Assembly: GCF_001421165.1 (NCBI RefSeq)
Contig: NZ_LMKB01000006.1
Span: 465,899-500,811, forward strand
DNA length: 34,913 nt
Source: Frigoribacterium sp. Leaf8
GTDB lineage: Bacteria > Actinomycetota > Actinomycetes > Actinomycetales > Microbacteriaceae
Reading direction: 5' to 3'
Position 1 is the stretch's first letter, and every line of letters begins with the position of its first letter. The position numbers and the translations under genes are program-made. The notes beneath the pieces were generated by a model, which saw nothing but the letters and a program-made list of their open reading frames with translations, was not told the origin of the DNA and did not search any database. Below, piece after piece: positions 24,147-31,402 of this stretch.

Positions 24147-25532
24147 ATGACCGAGAACCATCGGACGACCCCGGCACCGCGTCCGGGCACCACCGCCGGC
24201 ACCGCCACCCCCCGCGGCCTCAGCCGCCGCAGCATGTTGCTCGGCTCCGCCGCCCTCGTCGGCGGGGCGTTCGTCGCCACGGGCCTCTCGGGCTGTGCGC
24301 CCGGGGCGGTCACCGGCTCGGGCACGGACGTCGCGCAGCTGAAGTTCTGGCACCTGCTCAGCGGCGGTGACGGCATCAAGATGTCGGCGCTGATCGACCA
24401 GGCCAACGAGCAGAACCCGGGGTTCCACGCGACGCAGACCGTGCTCGCCTGGGGCACGCCGTACTACACGAAGCTCGCCATGGCCTCGGCCGGCGGTCGC
24501 GCGCCGGACGTCGCGATCATGCACGCCTCGCGCGTGCCCGGCTACGCCCCCGGCGGCCTGCTCGACCCGTGGGACGTCGAGAAGCTCGCGTCGTACGGCG
24601 TCCGCGAAGAGGACTTCGCCGAGGCCGTGTGGAAGAAGGGCTTCAACGGCGGCGACCTCTACTCGGTCGCCCTCGACTCGCACCCGTTCATCCTGTTGTA
24701 CAACACCGACATCGCCGCCCAGGCGGGTGCCCTCGGCCCCGACGGCAAGCTCGTCGAGATCACCAGCCCCGAGCAGTTCCTCGAGGTCGCGAACGCCATG
24801 CAGCAGGTGACCGGCAAGCACGGCGCCTCGTGGGGCTACCTCAACGACGGCGCGCAGCTGTGGCGCATGTTCTACACGTTCTACAAGCAGCAGGGCGCCG
24901 ACATGGTGCTGAAGGAAGGCGGCACGGTCGAGTACGACGAGCAGGCCGCCGTCACCGCGCTCCAGTTCATGCAGCAGCTCACGGACGGCACGGCGATGGC
25001 CACGGCCAGCGACATCCAGTCGGGCATCGCCGAGTTCGTCAGCGGCGAGAGCGGCATGCTCTTCACCGGCGTGTGGGAGGTTCCGAGCGCCGAGAACGCG
25101 GGCATCCCGTTCGACGGCAGCATCATCCCGACGCTCTTCGGCACGCCGGCCGTCTACGCCGACTCGCACGCGTTCGTGCTGCCGAGGCAGAGCGAGGTCG
25201 ACGACGTCAAGCGCGAGGACGCCTACAAGATGGTCTCGACCATCCTGAAGGACTCCATCTCCTGGGCCGCGGCCGGGCACATCCCGGCCTACCTGCCGAT
25301 CGTCGAGAGCCCCGAGTACGCCGAGCTGCGACCGCAGGCGAACTACGCCGAGGCGGCGGACTACCTGAACTACGACCCGCCCGCCTGGTTCACCGGCTCG
25401 GGCTCGGACTTCCAGACGTACTTCCTCGACTCGATCCAGTCCGTGATCCTCGCCAAGGACGACGCGGCCGACGGCATGCGTCGGTTCGTCGCGCGAGTCA
25501 ACACGCAGCTGTCGCGGCCGGCTCCGGTGTGA
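24147..25532 (+). CDS. ABC transporter sugar-binding lipoprotein (Tat-type signal)
   Basis: A 461-residue extracellular solute-binding protein (family 1) that captures a sugar for import. The N-terminus has a twin-arginine signal LSRRSMLLGSAALVGG (25-40; R27/R28), then the lipobox LSGC with lipidation at C50, so it is probably exported folded by Tat and anchored to the membrane. The mature part has LKFWHLLSGGDGIKMSALIDQANEQ, WGTPYYTKLAMASAGGRAPDVAIMH and a late WFTGSGSDFQTYFLDS. AAGGAG seven bases before the ATG at 24147 supports the start. The genes after it encode two permeases and a GH51 arabinofuranosidase, pointing to arabino-oligosaccharides as ligand. The 109-base gap after it is C-rich with no clear hairpin. 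Confidence 0.94.
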   Translation: MTENHRTTPAPRPGTTAGTATPRGLSRRSMLLGSAALVGGAFVATGLSGCAPGAVTGSGTDVAQLKFWHLLSGGDGIKMSALIDQANEQNPGFHATQTVLAWGTPYYTKLAMASAGGRAPDVAIMHASRVPGYAPGGLLDPWDVEKLASYGVREEDFAEAVWKKGFNGGDLYSVALDSHPFILLYNTDIAAQAGALGPDGKLVEITSPEQFLEVANAMQQVTGKHGASWGYLNDGAQLWRMFYTFYKQQGADMVLKEGGTVEYDEQAAVTALQFMQQLTDGTAMATASDIQSGIAEFVSGESGMLFTGVWEVPSAENAGIPFDGSIIPTLFGTPAVYADSHAFVLPRQSEVDDVKREDAYKMVSTILKDSISWAAAGHIPAYLPIVESPEYAELRPQANYAEAADYLNYDPPAWFTGSGSDFQTYFLDSIQSVILAKDDAADGMRRFVARVNTQLSRPAPV

Positions 25533-25641
25533 CCGTCGTGCCCTCCCCCACGCCGACGCGGCACCGCCGCCCCGTCCGCCCGACACCGCCCTCCTCCCCC
25601 TCCGCACGACCCGACCATCACGACGACGAAGGAGTCGATCT

Positions 25642-26616
25642 GTGACCTCCACCACGGTCAAGGCCCCCCGGGCCACCGCCGAGCGCGCGCGGTCCGACGC
25701 CCGCGCGACCGACCGCAGCCGCGCCTCCCGCAAGCGGACCGGCCCCTCCGACAACCGCATCGGCTGGGGCTTCGCCGCTCCGTTCACCGTGCTCTTCGCG
25801 GTGTTCCTGGTCTGGCCGCTGCTCCACGGCTTCTACCTGAGCTTCACCGGCCAGAGCCTGACCGGCCAGGGCGGCGAGCTGATCGGCGTCGCCAACTACG
25901 CCGAGGCCTTCGCCGACGGCGACATGTGGCGTTCGATGCTCAACACGCTGTGGTTCACGGTGCTCAGCACGATCCCGCTCGTCGTCGTCGCGCTGGTGCT
26001 CGCCATCCTCGTCAACACCGGGCTGCCGGGTCAGTGGCTCTGGCGGCTGAGCTTCTTCCTGCCGTACCTGCTCGCCTCGACGGTCGTCTCGCTGTTCTGG
26101 ATCCAGCTCTACAGCCCCACCCTCGGCCCGATCAACAACGTGCTCGGCACACTGGGGCTGCCGCAACCCGCCTGGCTGCAGGACCCCGACACCGCCATGA
26201 TCGCCGTGGTCGCGACCACCGTCTGGTGGACGGTCGGCTTCAACTTCCTGCTGTACCTCGCCGCCCTGCAGAACATCCCCGACCAGCAGTACGAGGCCGC
26301 GTCGCTCGACGGCGCCGGACGCTGGCGGTCGCTGCTGTCGATCACCATCCCGCAGCTCGGCCCGACCACCGGCCTGATCGTCATCCTCCAGGTGCTCGCC
26401 TCGCTGAAGGTCTTCGACCAGATCTACCAGATGACCACCGGCGGACCGGCGGGAAGCACCCGCTCGGCCGTGCAGTACATCTTCGACACCGGCTTCACCG
26501 GCTACCGCTTCGGCTACTCGTCGGCGATCTCGTACATCTTCTTTGCGGTCATCGTCGTCATCTCGATCGCGCAGTTCAGCATCACGGCCCGCAACCGCAA
26601 GGGAGCCCAGAAATGA
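25642..26616 (+). CDS. ABC sugar transporter permease, first subunit (MalF/AraP-like)
   Basis: A 324-residue inner-membrane subunit. An unusually basic, Arg/Thr-rich cytoplasmic N-tail (about 1-40) is followed by six predicted helices, the first around FAAPFTVLFAVFLVWPLLHGFYLSF. The EAA loop that docks with the ATPase reads EAASLDGAGRWRSLLSITIPQ. The GTG start at 25642 has AAGGAG eight bases upstream. It partners the next permease, which overlaps it by four bases (ATGA). The N-tail contains a copy of the 10-mer core (25719-25728, read S-R-A-S-R). Confidence 0.94.
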   Translation: MTSTTVKAPRATAERARSDARATDRSRASRKRTGPSDNRIGWGFAAPFTVLFAVFLVWPLLHGFYLSFTGQSLTGQGGELIGVANYAEAFADGDMWRSMLNTLWFTVLSTIPLVVVALVLAILVNTGLPGQWLWRLSFFLPYLLASTVVSLFWIQLYSPTLGPINNVLGTLGLPQPAWLQDPDTAMIAVVATTVWWTVGFNFLLYLAALQNIPDQQYEAASLDGAGRWRSLLSITIPQLGPTTGLIVILQVLASLKVFDQIYQMTTGGPAGSTRSAVQYIFDTGFTGYRFGYSSAISYIFFAVIVVISIAQFSITARNRKGAQK

Positions 26617-27524
26617 CCGCCCCCGCCCTCGCCCCCACGTCCGACCTGCGGGCCCCCACCGCCGGCCGGGGCCGGAAGGGCCACAAACCCGGCCAGAAGC
26701 CGTTCGGCCCCATGGCCGTGATCAGCGTGGCCATCCTGGTCGTGCTCGCCGTCCTCTGGCTGCTGCCGTTCCTGTGGTCGCTCGCCACCTCGTTCAAGAG
26801 CGAGACCGACGCCGCGGCGACGCCGCAGACCTGGATCCCGGCCGGCGGCTTCACGCTGGACGCCTACCGCGGGGTGCTCGAACAGGGCAACATCCCGGTG
26901 TGGCTGTTCAACAGCCTGTTCACCTCGATCGTCATCACGCTGATCGTCGTGGCCACCTCGGCCCTCGTCGCCTACGCCTTCTCGCGCCTCGACTTCCGCG
27001 GCAAGAAGTGGCTGTACGTCGCGACGATCGCGTCGATCATCATCCCGCCGCAGGTGCTGATCGTGCCGCTGTTCTACCAGATGCTCGCCTTCGACATGGT
27101 CGACACGTACTGGGGCATCATCCTGCCGCAGGCGATCGCCCCGGCGATGGTGTTCGTGCTGAAGAAGTTCTTCGACCAGGTGCCGATCGAGCTCGAGGAC
27201 GCCGCCCGCGTCGACGGCGCGGGACGCATCCGGGTCTTCTTCACGATCCTGCTACCGCTGTCGCGCCCCATCCTCGGCGCGGTGTCGATCTTCGTGTTCA
27301 TCGGCGCCTGGAACAACTTCCTGTGGCCGTTCATCGTCACGAACGACGCGTCGCTGCTCACCCTGCCGGTCGGCCTGCAGACCATCGAGAGCGCCTACGG
27401 CATCCAGTACGCGCAGAACATGGCCGCCGCGGTCCTCGCGGCCCTGCCGCTCATCCTCGTGTTCCTGTTCTTCCAGCGGCAGATCATCAAGGGCATCTCG
27501 ACCACCGGGTTCGGAGGTCAGTGA
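26613..27524 (+). CDS. ABC sugar transporter permease, second subunit (MalG/AraQ-like)
   Basis: A 303-residue membrane subunit of the same importer, starting at the ATG that overlaps the previous stop (ATGA). A basic, Pro-rich N-tail of about 32 residues precedes six predicted helices, beginning MAVISVAILVVLAVLWLLPFLWSLATSFK. The EAA loop is ELEDAARVDGAGRIRVFFTILLPLSRP. The C-terminus FFQRQIIKGISTTGFGGQ (G-hydrophobic-x-x-GA/GG-K type ending) is typical of MalG-class subunits. No ATPase gene follows, so the importer probably uses a shared MsmK/MsiK-type ATPase encoded elsewhere. That is inference from what is known of CUT1 transporters in Gram-positive bacteria. Confidence 0.94.
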   Translation: MTAPALAPTSDLRAPTAGRGRKGHKPGQKPFGPMAVISVAILVVLAVLWLLPFLWSLATSFKSETDAAATPQTWIPAGGFTLDAYRGVLEQGNIPVWLFNSLFTSIVITLIVVATSALVAYAFSRLDFRGKKWLYVATIASIIIPPQVLIVPLFYQMLAFDMVDTYWGIILPQAIAPAMVFVLKKFFDQVPIELEDAARVDGAGRIRVFFTILLPLSRPILGAVSIFVFIGAWNNFLWPFIVTNDASLLTLPVGLQTIESAYGIQYAQNMAAAVLAALPLILVFLFFQRQIIKGISTTGFGGQ

Positions 27525-27557
27525 TCCGACCGCCCCGGACGCGACCGCCCTGCCGCA

Positions 27558-27567
27558 CCGCGCCTCC
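27558..27567 (-). repeat. Dispersed motif, copy in the gap before the arabinofuranosidase gene
   Basis: CACCGCGCCTCCT within the 87-base gap between the second permease and the GH51 gene. It is unpaired here. Confidence 0.65.
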
Positions 27568-27611
27568 TCGTCCCCACCACACGCACGCCGATCCCCTCAC
27601 CTAGGAGACCC

Positions 27612-29147
27612 ATGTCCACCGCCCGCATCACCGTCGACCGCGAGTTCACCATCGGCCCGGTCCCCCGCCGCCTGTTCGGCTCGTTCGTCGAGCACATGGG
27701 CCGCTGCGTCTACACCGGCATCTACGAACCCGGTCACCCCACCGCCGACGAGAACGGCTTCCGCCAGGACGTCCTCGACCTCACCAAGGAGCTCGGCGCC
27801 ACCGTCATCCGCTACCCCGGCGGCAACTTCGTCTCGGGGTACAACTGGGAGGACGGCGTCGGCCCGGTCGACCAGCGCCCCCGTCGCCTCGACGGCGCCT
27901 GGCACACCGTCGAGACCAACGCCTTCGGCCTGCACGAGTTCGTCGCGTGGTCGAAGCTGGCCGGCACCGAGGTGATGGAGGCCGTCAACCTCGGCACCCG
28001 GGGCGTCGACGCCGCCCGGGAGCTCGTCGAGTACGCCAACCACCCCGGCGGCACCGCGCTGAGCGACCGCCGCATCGCCAACGGCGCCAAGGACCCCTTC
28101 GACATCAAGCTCTGGTGCCTCGGCAACGAGCTCGACGGCCCGTGGCAGATCGGCCACAAGACGGCCACCGAGTACGGCCGCCTCGCCCAGGAGGCCGCCA
28201 AGGCCATGAAGTTCGTCGACGACTCGATCGAGCTGGTCGCCGTCGGCAGCTCGGGCCGCGGCATGCCCACCTTCGGCACCTGGGAGCACGAGGTCCTGAC
28301 GCACGCCTACGACGAGGTCGACTACGTGTCGATGCACGCCTACTACCAGGAGCACGACGGCGACGCGAAGAGCTTCCTCGCGACGGCCGTCGACATGGAC
28401 GCGTTCATCGAGGAGGTCGTGTCGACGATCGACGGCGTCAAGGCCGCCGGCAAGCACACGAAGCAGGTCGACATCTCGTTCGACGAGTGGAACGTCTGGT
28501 ACCAGACGGGCCTCGACTCGGACGACCAGCCGCACAACGTGTCGAAGGGCTGGCGCGAGCACCCCCGGCTGATCGAGGACCAGTACAACGTCACCGACGC
28601 GGTCGTGGTCGGCACCTTCCTCAACTCGCTGCTGCGTCACGGCGACCGGGTCAAGATCGCCAACCAGGCGCAGCTCGTCAACGTCATCGCGCCGATCCGC
28701 AGCGAGGCCGGCGGGCCCGCGTGGCGTCAGTCGATCTTCTGGCCGTTCGCCCGCATGGCCGCGCTCGCCACCGGGCAGATCCTGCGCACCCTCGTCACGA
28801 GCGACAAGGTCGACACCGAGAAGTACGGCGACGCCGACCTGGTCGACGTCAGCGCCACCTACGACGAGGAGGCCGGCACGGTCGCGTTCTTCCTCGCCAA
28901 CCGCGGGCTCGACGAGGCGGCCGACGTCGAGGTCGCCCTGCGCGGCTTCAGCGGCGGGCGCGTCACCCGCGCCGAGGTCCTGGCCGTCCCCGAGGGCGGC
29001 GACCGCTTCTCGTCCAACACCGAGAACGCGCAGGACACCGTGGGCCTCGTGCCGCTGACCGGCGTCACGGTCGACGGCGGCACCGCGCGCCTCCGCCTGC
29101 CCGCCCTCTCGTGGGCGGTCGTCGAGCTCGAGGTCGGCAAGGCCTGA
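27612..29147 (+). CDS. abfA: GH51 alpha-L-arabinofuranosidase
   Basis: A 511-residue retaining glycosidase that removes terminal arabinofuranosyl units from arabinan, arabinoxylan or oligosaccharides from them. There is no signal peptide, so it acts in the cytoplasm on imported oligosaccharides. Seen: FGSFVEHMGRCVYTGIYEP near the N-terminus, IRYPGGNFVSGYNWEDG (66-82), the acid/base E173 in WCLGNELDGPW, and the nucleophile E292 in ISFDEWNVWYQ. A β-sandwich tail follows after about 390. AGGAG seven bases before the ATG at 27612 supports the start. It is the last gene of the LacI-ABC operon, closed by a near-perfect hairpin. GH51 also includes some endoglucanases, but these motifs fit arabinofuranosidases. 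Confidence 0.96.
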   Translation: MSTARITVDREFTIGPVPRRLFGSFVEHMGRCVYTGIYEPGHPTADENGFRQDVLDLTKELGATVIRYPGGNFVSGYNWEDGVGPVDQRPRRLDGAWHTVETNAFGLHEFVAWSKLAGTEVMEAVNLGTRGVDAARELVEYANHPGGTALSDRRIANGAKDPFDIKLWCLGNELDGPWQIGHKTATEYGRLAQEAAKAMKFVDDSIELVAVGSSGRGMPTFGTWEHEVLTHAYDEVDYVSMHAYYQEHDGDAKSFLATAVDMDAFIEEVVSTIDGVKAAGKHTKQVDISFDEWNVWYQTGLDSDDQPHNVSKGWREHPRLIEDQYNVTDAVVVGTFLNSLLRHGDRVKIANQAQLVNVIAPIRSEAGGPAWRQSIFWPFARMAALATGQILRTLVTSDKVDTEKYGDADLVDVSATYDEEAGTVAFFLANRGLDEAADVEVALRGFSGGRVTRAEVLAVPEGGDRFSSNTENAQDTVGLVPLTGVTVDGGTARLRLPALSWAVVELEVGKA

Positions 29148-29160
29148 CCCACGGCACGAC

Positions 29161-29206
29161 CGCAGGAGGCGCGGTGCCGGTCACGACCGGCACCGCGCCT
29201 CCTGCG
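29161..29206. terminator. Perfect 21-bp hairpin built from two inverted copies of the dispersed motif
   Basis: Arms 29161-29181 and 29186-29206 are exact reverse complements around the tetraloop CACG. Each arm carries CAGGAGGCGCGG followed by TGCCGGT. It lies between the stops of two converging genes (29147 plus, 29230 minus), so it can serve both. It is the strongest hairpin in the window. Confidence 0.85.
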
Positions 29207-29229
29207 TCCGGTCGCGTCGACGCCCCGGA

Positions 29230-29658
29230 TCAGCCGCGGGGCTTGAAGAGGCGGGCGATGCTGTCGCGCACCGACTCCTCGATGGTGTCGGTGAAGCCGT
29301 TCGAGAAGCCCAGGGCGTCGGCAGGGGCCGACGCGGCCGTCATCGACTCGACGACGCGCTGACCGTGATGGGCACGCGCCTCGCGCACCGAGCCGAAGCC
29401 GAGGCCGAGGTCGACGGCCGCCTGGGCGAGGAGCGCCTCACGGGCGTCGTCGGTGCTGGTCTGTGCCTCGGCGAGCGCGAGCACGGACAGGTCGTCCACG
29501 CCGTCGTCCACCCATCGGGCCGCACGCCCCGGCAGCACGCCGGAGGGCAACAGGCCGAGACGGCGCTGTGCCTCGCTGTCGCGGATCTCGGCGCGGGCGA
29601 CGGACGGGCCACGGGGAGTCGGGTCGGGGTTCACGACGATCACGATACCGGTGGGCAT
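29230..29658 (-). CDS. Hypothetical protein, 142 residues
   Basis: Not recognised. Strong G/C bias at third codon positions argues that it is a real gene. The protein begins MPTGIVIVVNPDPTPRGPSVARAE, a short β-strand followed by a Pro/Arg-rich stretch. It continues with helix-prone, Ala-rich sequence and ends in a basic SIARLFKPRG. There is no signal peptide, membrane segment, Cys or recognisable motif. It lies 32 bases downstream of the FMN reductase gene on the same strand and may be co-transcribed. A perfect hairpin follows its stop. No clear ribosome-binding site precedes the ATG at 29658, so a different start is possible. Confidence 0.72.
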   Translation of the reverse strand: MPTGIVIVVNPDPTPRGPSVARAEIRDSEAQRRLGLLPSGVLPGRAARWVDDGVDDLSVLALAEAQTSTDDAREALLAQAAVDLGLGFGSVREARAHHGQRVVESMTAASAPADALGFSNGFTDTIEESVRDSIARLFKPRG

Positions 29659-29690
29659 CCCGGAGCGGCTGCCCCGCCTTCGGGTCGCGC

Positions 29691-30407
29691 TCAGCTGAAC
29701 AGGCGCGTCGGGGTCGTGACGTCGAGCTCGTCGGCGCGCAGGTCGCCCACCGCCAGGTCGACGCGCGCGTCGCCGTCGTCGAGGGTCTGCTTGATGCGCC
29801 CCTTCTCGGCGATGCTCGAGCGGATCAGCGGCAGGCCGCGCTGGATCGCGTGGCGGATGCGCTCCTGCAGCAGAGGGGCCGTGACCGCGTACTTCTCCGC
29901 GCCTCCGGTCGCCGTGAAGTCGGTCGTGTGCGCGTAGACGCCCAGCGGCAGGGTGAGGGCCTGGAAGAACCCGAACAGTGGTCGCAACGCGTGCTCGATG
30001 ATCAGCGCGTGGCGCTCGCTGCCCCCCGTCGCGGCGAGCAGCACGGGCACGTCCACGAGCGCGTACTGCTCGACGAAGTCGAACAGGTGCTTGAACAGCC
30101 CGGTGAAGGAGGCGCGGTAGACGGGCGAGGCGACGATCAGCAGGTCGGCGGTCTCGATGGCGACCAGCTCGCGCTCGACCCGCTCGTCGAGCTGGTCCCG
30201 GGTGAGCGCGCCGGCGAACAGGGGGCCGAGTTCGCTGACCCGGATCACGTGCGCCTCGATCGGCAGGACGTCACCCAGCGCCGTCACGATCTCGTGCACG
30301 AGGGCGTCGGTCTTCGACGGCGTGCTGAGGGTGCCGGACACCGCGACGACCCGCAGGGGACGGGTCGGACGCGGGGACGAGGGGGTCGGAGGCAGCGAGG
30401 AAGTCAT
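29691..30407 (-). CDS. NADPH-dependent FMN reductase (SsuE/MsuE-like)
   Basis: A 238-residue flavodoxin-fold reductase supplying reduced FMN. Seen: VVAVSGTLSTPSKTDALVHEIV (20-41), which is the phosphate-binding S-G-T/S-x-x-x-x-S loop, then LLIVASPVYRASFTGLFKHLFDFVEQYAL and LLAATGGSERHALIIEHALRPLFGFF. The core pattern is typical of MsuE/SsuE and of the reductases paired with luciferase-like monooxygenases. No monooxygenase lies beside it here. The C-terminal 60 residues extend beyond the basic fold. ATG codons at 30416 and 30407 are both possible: GGAGGGG lies very close to the second, and neither has ideal spacing. The 51-base gap to the divergent methyltransferase gene holds both promoters. 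Confidence 0.9.
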   Translation of the reverse strand: MTSSLPPTPSSPRPTRPLRVVAVSGTLSTPSKTDALVHEIVTALGDVLPIEAHVIRVSELGPLFAGALTRDQLDERVERELVAIETADLLIVASPVYRASFTGLFKHLFDFVEQYALVDVPVLLAATGGSERHALIIEHALRPLFGFFQALTLPLGVYAHTTDFTATGGAEKYAVTAPLLQERIRHAIQRGLPLIRSSIAEKGRIKQTLDDGDARVDLAVGDLRADELDVTTPTRLFS

Positions 30408-30467
30408 CCCCTCCATGCTGCGCCCGAGGCCGACGTAACAGAGGGTGTGTGACGGATCGTGACGTGC

Positions 30468-30479
30468 GACAGTGTTCCG
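30468..30479 (+). promoter_or_regulatory. Possible leaderless -10 box before the methyltransferase gene
   Basis: GACAGT (30468-30473) plus GTTCCG precede the GTG at 30480, parallel to GACAAT before rsmI. It is weaker than the TANNNT sites. Confidence 0.35.
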
Positions 30480-31274
30480 GTGACACATCAACCACTCCAG
30501 GAGGGGTTCGATCCGGCCGCCCACGGCTTCGACCCCGCACGACCCGATTCCGACCTCGCCGCCTCGTTCGGGCTGGCCGCCGACGTCTACGAGAGGGGTC
30601 GCCCGTCGTACCCCCTCGACGCCGTCGACTGGCTGCTGCCCGAGGGCGCCTGTCACGTGGTCGACCTGGGGGCGGGCACGGGCAAGCTCACCCGTCTGCT
30701 GCTCGACCGTGCCCCGTCGGTCACGGCCGTCGAGCCGTCGCCGGGCATGCGCGCGACCCTCGAGCAGGTCGTCCCCGGGGCGACGTCGGTCGCCGGGTCG
30801 GCCGAGGACATCCCCCTCGGCGACGACTCGGTGGACGCCGTCCTCGTCGCGCAGGCCTGGCACTGGGTCGACCCCGCCCGCGCCGTGCCCGAGATCGCCC
30901 GCGTCCTGCGTCCCGGCGGCACCCTCGGCCTCGTCTGGAACATCCGCGACGAGTCCGTGCCGTGGCTGGCGGAGCTCAGCCGGGTGATGCGCCAACCCCG
31001 CGAGCGCGACATGGGGTCGGACGCACCGGTCGTCGGTGCGCCGTTCGGCAGCGTCGAGCGGTACGACGTCCCCTGGGTGCACGAGCTGGGTCGCGACGAG
31101 TTCCTCGCCATGATCGCGTCGCGCAGCTACGTCATCACGCTCTCGCCCGACGACCGCGCGGCCCTGCTGCGCGACGTCGAGCGGCTGCTCGACACGCACC
31201 CGGACACCCGCGGCGCCGACCTGATCCGCCTGCCCTACGTGGCGCGGTGCTCGCGGGCCGTCCTGCCCGGCTGA
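30480..31274 (+). CDS. Class I SAM-dependent methyltransferase
   Basis: A 264-residue Rossmann-fold methyltransferase of the UbiE/Methyltransf_11 type, substrate unknown. Seen: ASFGLAADVYERGRPSYP (28-45), the usual lead-in of this group; motif I VVDLGAGTGKLT (60-71); the acidic VEPS after strand 2; and QAWHWVDPARAVPEIARVLRPGGTLGLVWN, covering motifs II-III. The QAWHW signature is common in small-molecule methyltransferases of Actinobacteria. A GTG at 30459 would add seven residues. I prefer 30480 for the GACAGT box six bases upstream, but this is uncertain. Neighbours give no substrate clue. Confidence 0.9.
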   Translation: MTHQPLQEGFDPAAHGFDPARPDSDLAASFGLAADVYERGRPSYPLDAVDWLLPEGACHVVDLGAGTGKLTRLLLDRAPSVTAVEPSPGMRATLEQVVPGATSVAGSAEDIPLGDDSVDAVLVAQAWHWVDPARAVPEIARVLRPGGTLGLVWNIRDESVPWLAELSRVMRQPRERDMGSDAPVVGAPFGSVERYDVPWVHELGRDEFLAMIASRSYVITLSPDDRAALLRDVERLLDTHPDTRGADLIRLPYVARCSRAVLPG

Positions 31275-31285
31275 GTCGCGCCTCC

Positions 31286-31341
31286 TCGGCACCCACCCTG
31301 CGAGCCCGCCTCGTCGGCACCCACCCTGCGAGCCCGCCTCG
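31286..31341. repeat. Exact tandem duplication of a 28-base unit
   Basis: Units 31286-31313 and 31314-31341 are identical (starting TCGGCACCCACCC, ending GCCCGCCTCG), with three bases of a third copy after them. They lie in the 128-base gap after the methyltransferase stop, just downstream of a copy of the dispersed motif (31277-31285). GCCCGC in each unit can pair with GCGGGC just beyond, so the array may work as a terminator. Confidence 0.85.
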
Positions 31342-31390
31342 TCGTCCCCGGACGCGGGCGGGCCTGCAGGGCACGGGCAGCACGCACGAA

Positions 31391-31402
31391 TAGGGTCGGG
31401 TC
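31391..31402 (+). promoter_or_regulatory. Leaderless-type -10 box before the amidohydrolase gene
   Basis: TAGGGT (31391-31396), then CGGGTC and the ATG at 31403; no Shine-Dalgarno. Confidence 0.5.

Noticed and set aside
25533-25641. The C-rich gap between the binding protein and first permease, considered as a terminator or attenuator.
   Set aside because: I find no convincing stem. It has pyrimidine-rich runs and a good ribosome-binding site for the permease only.
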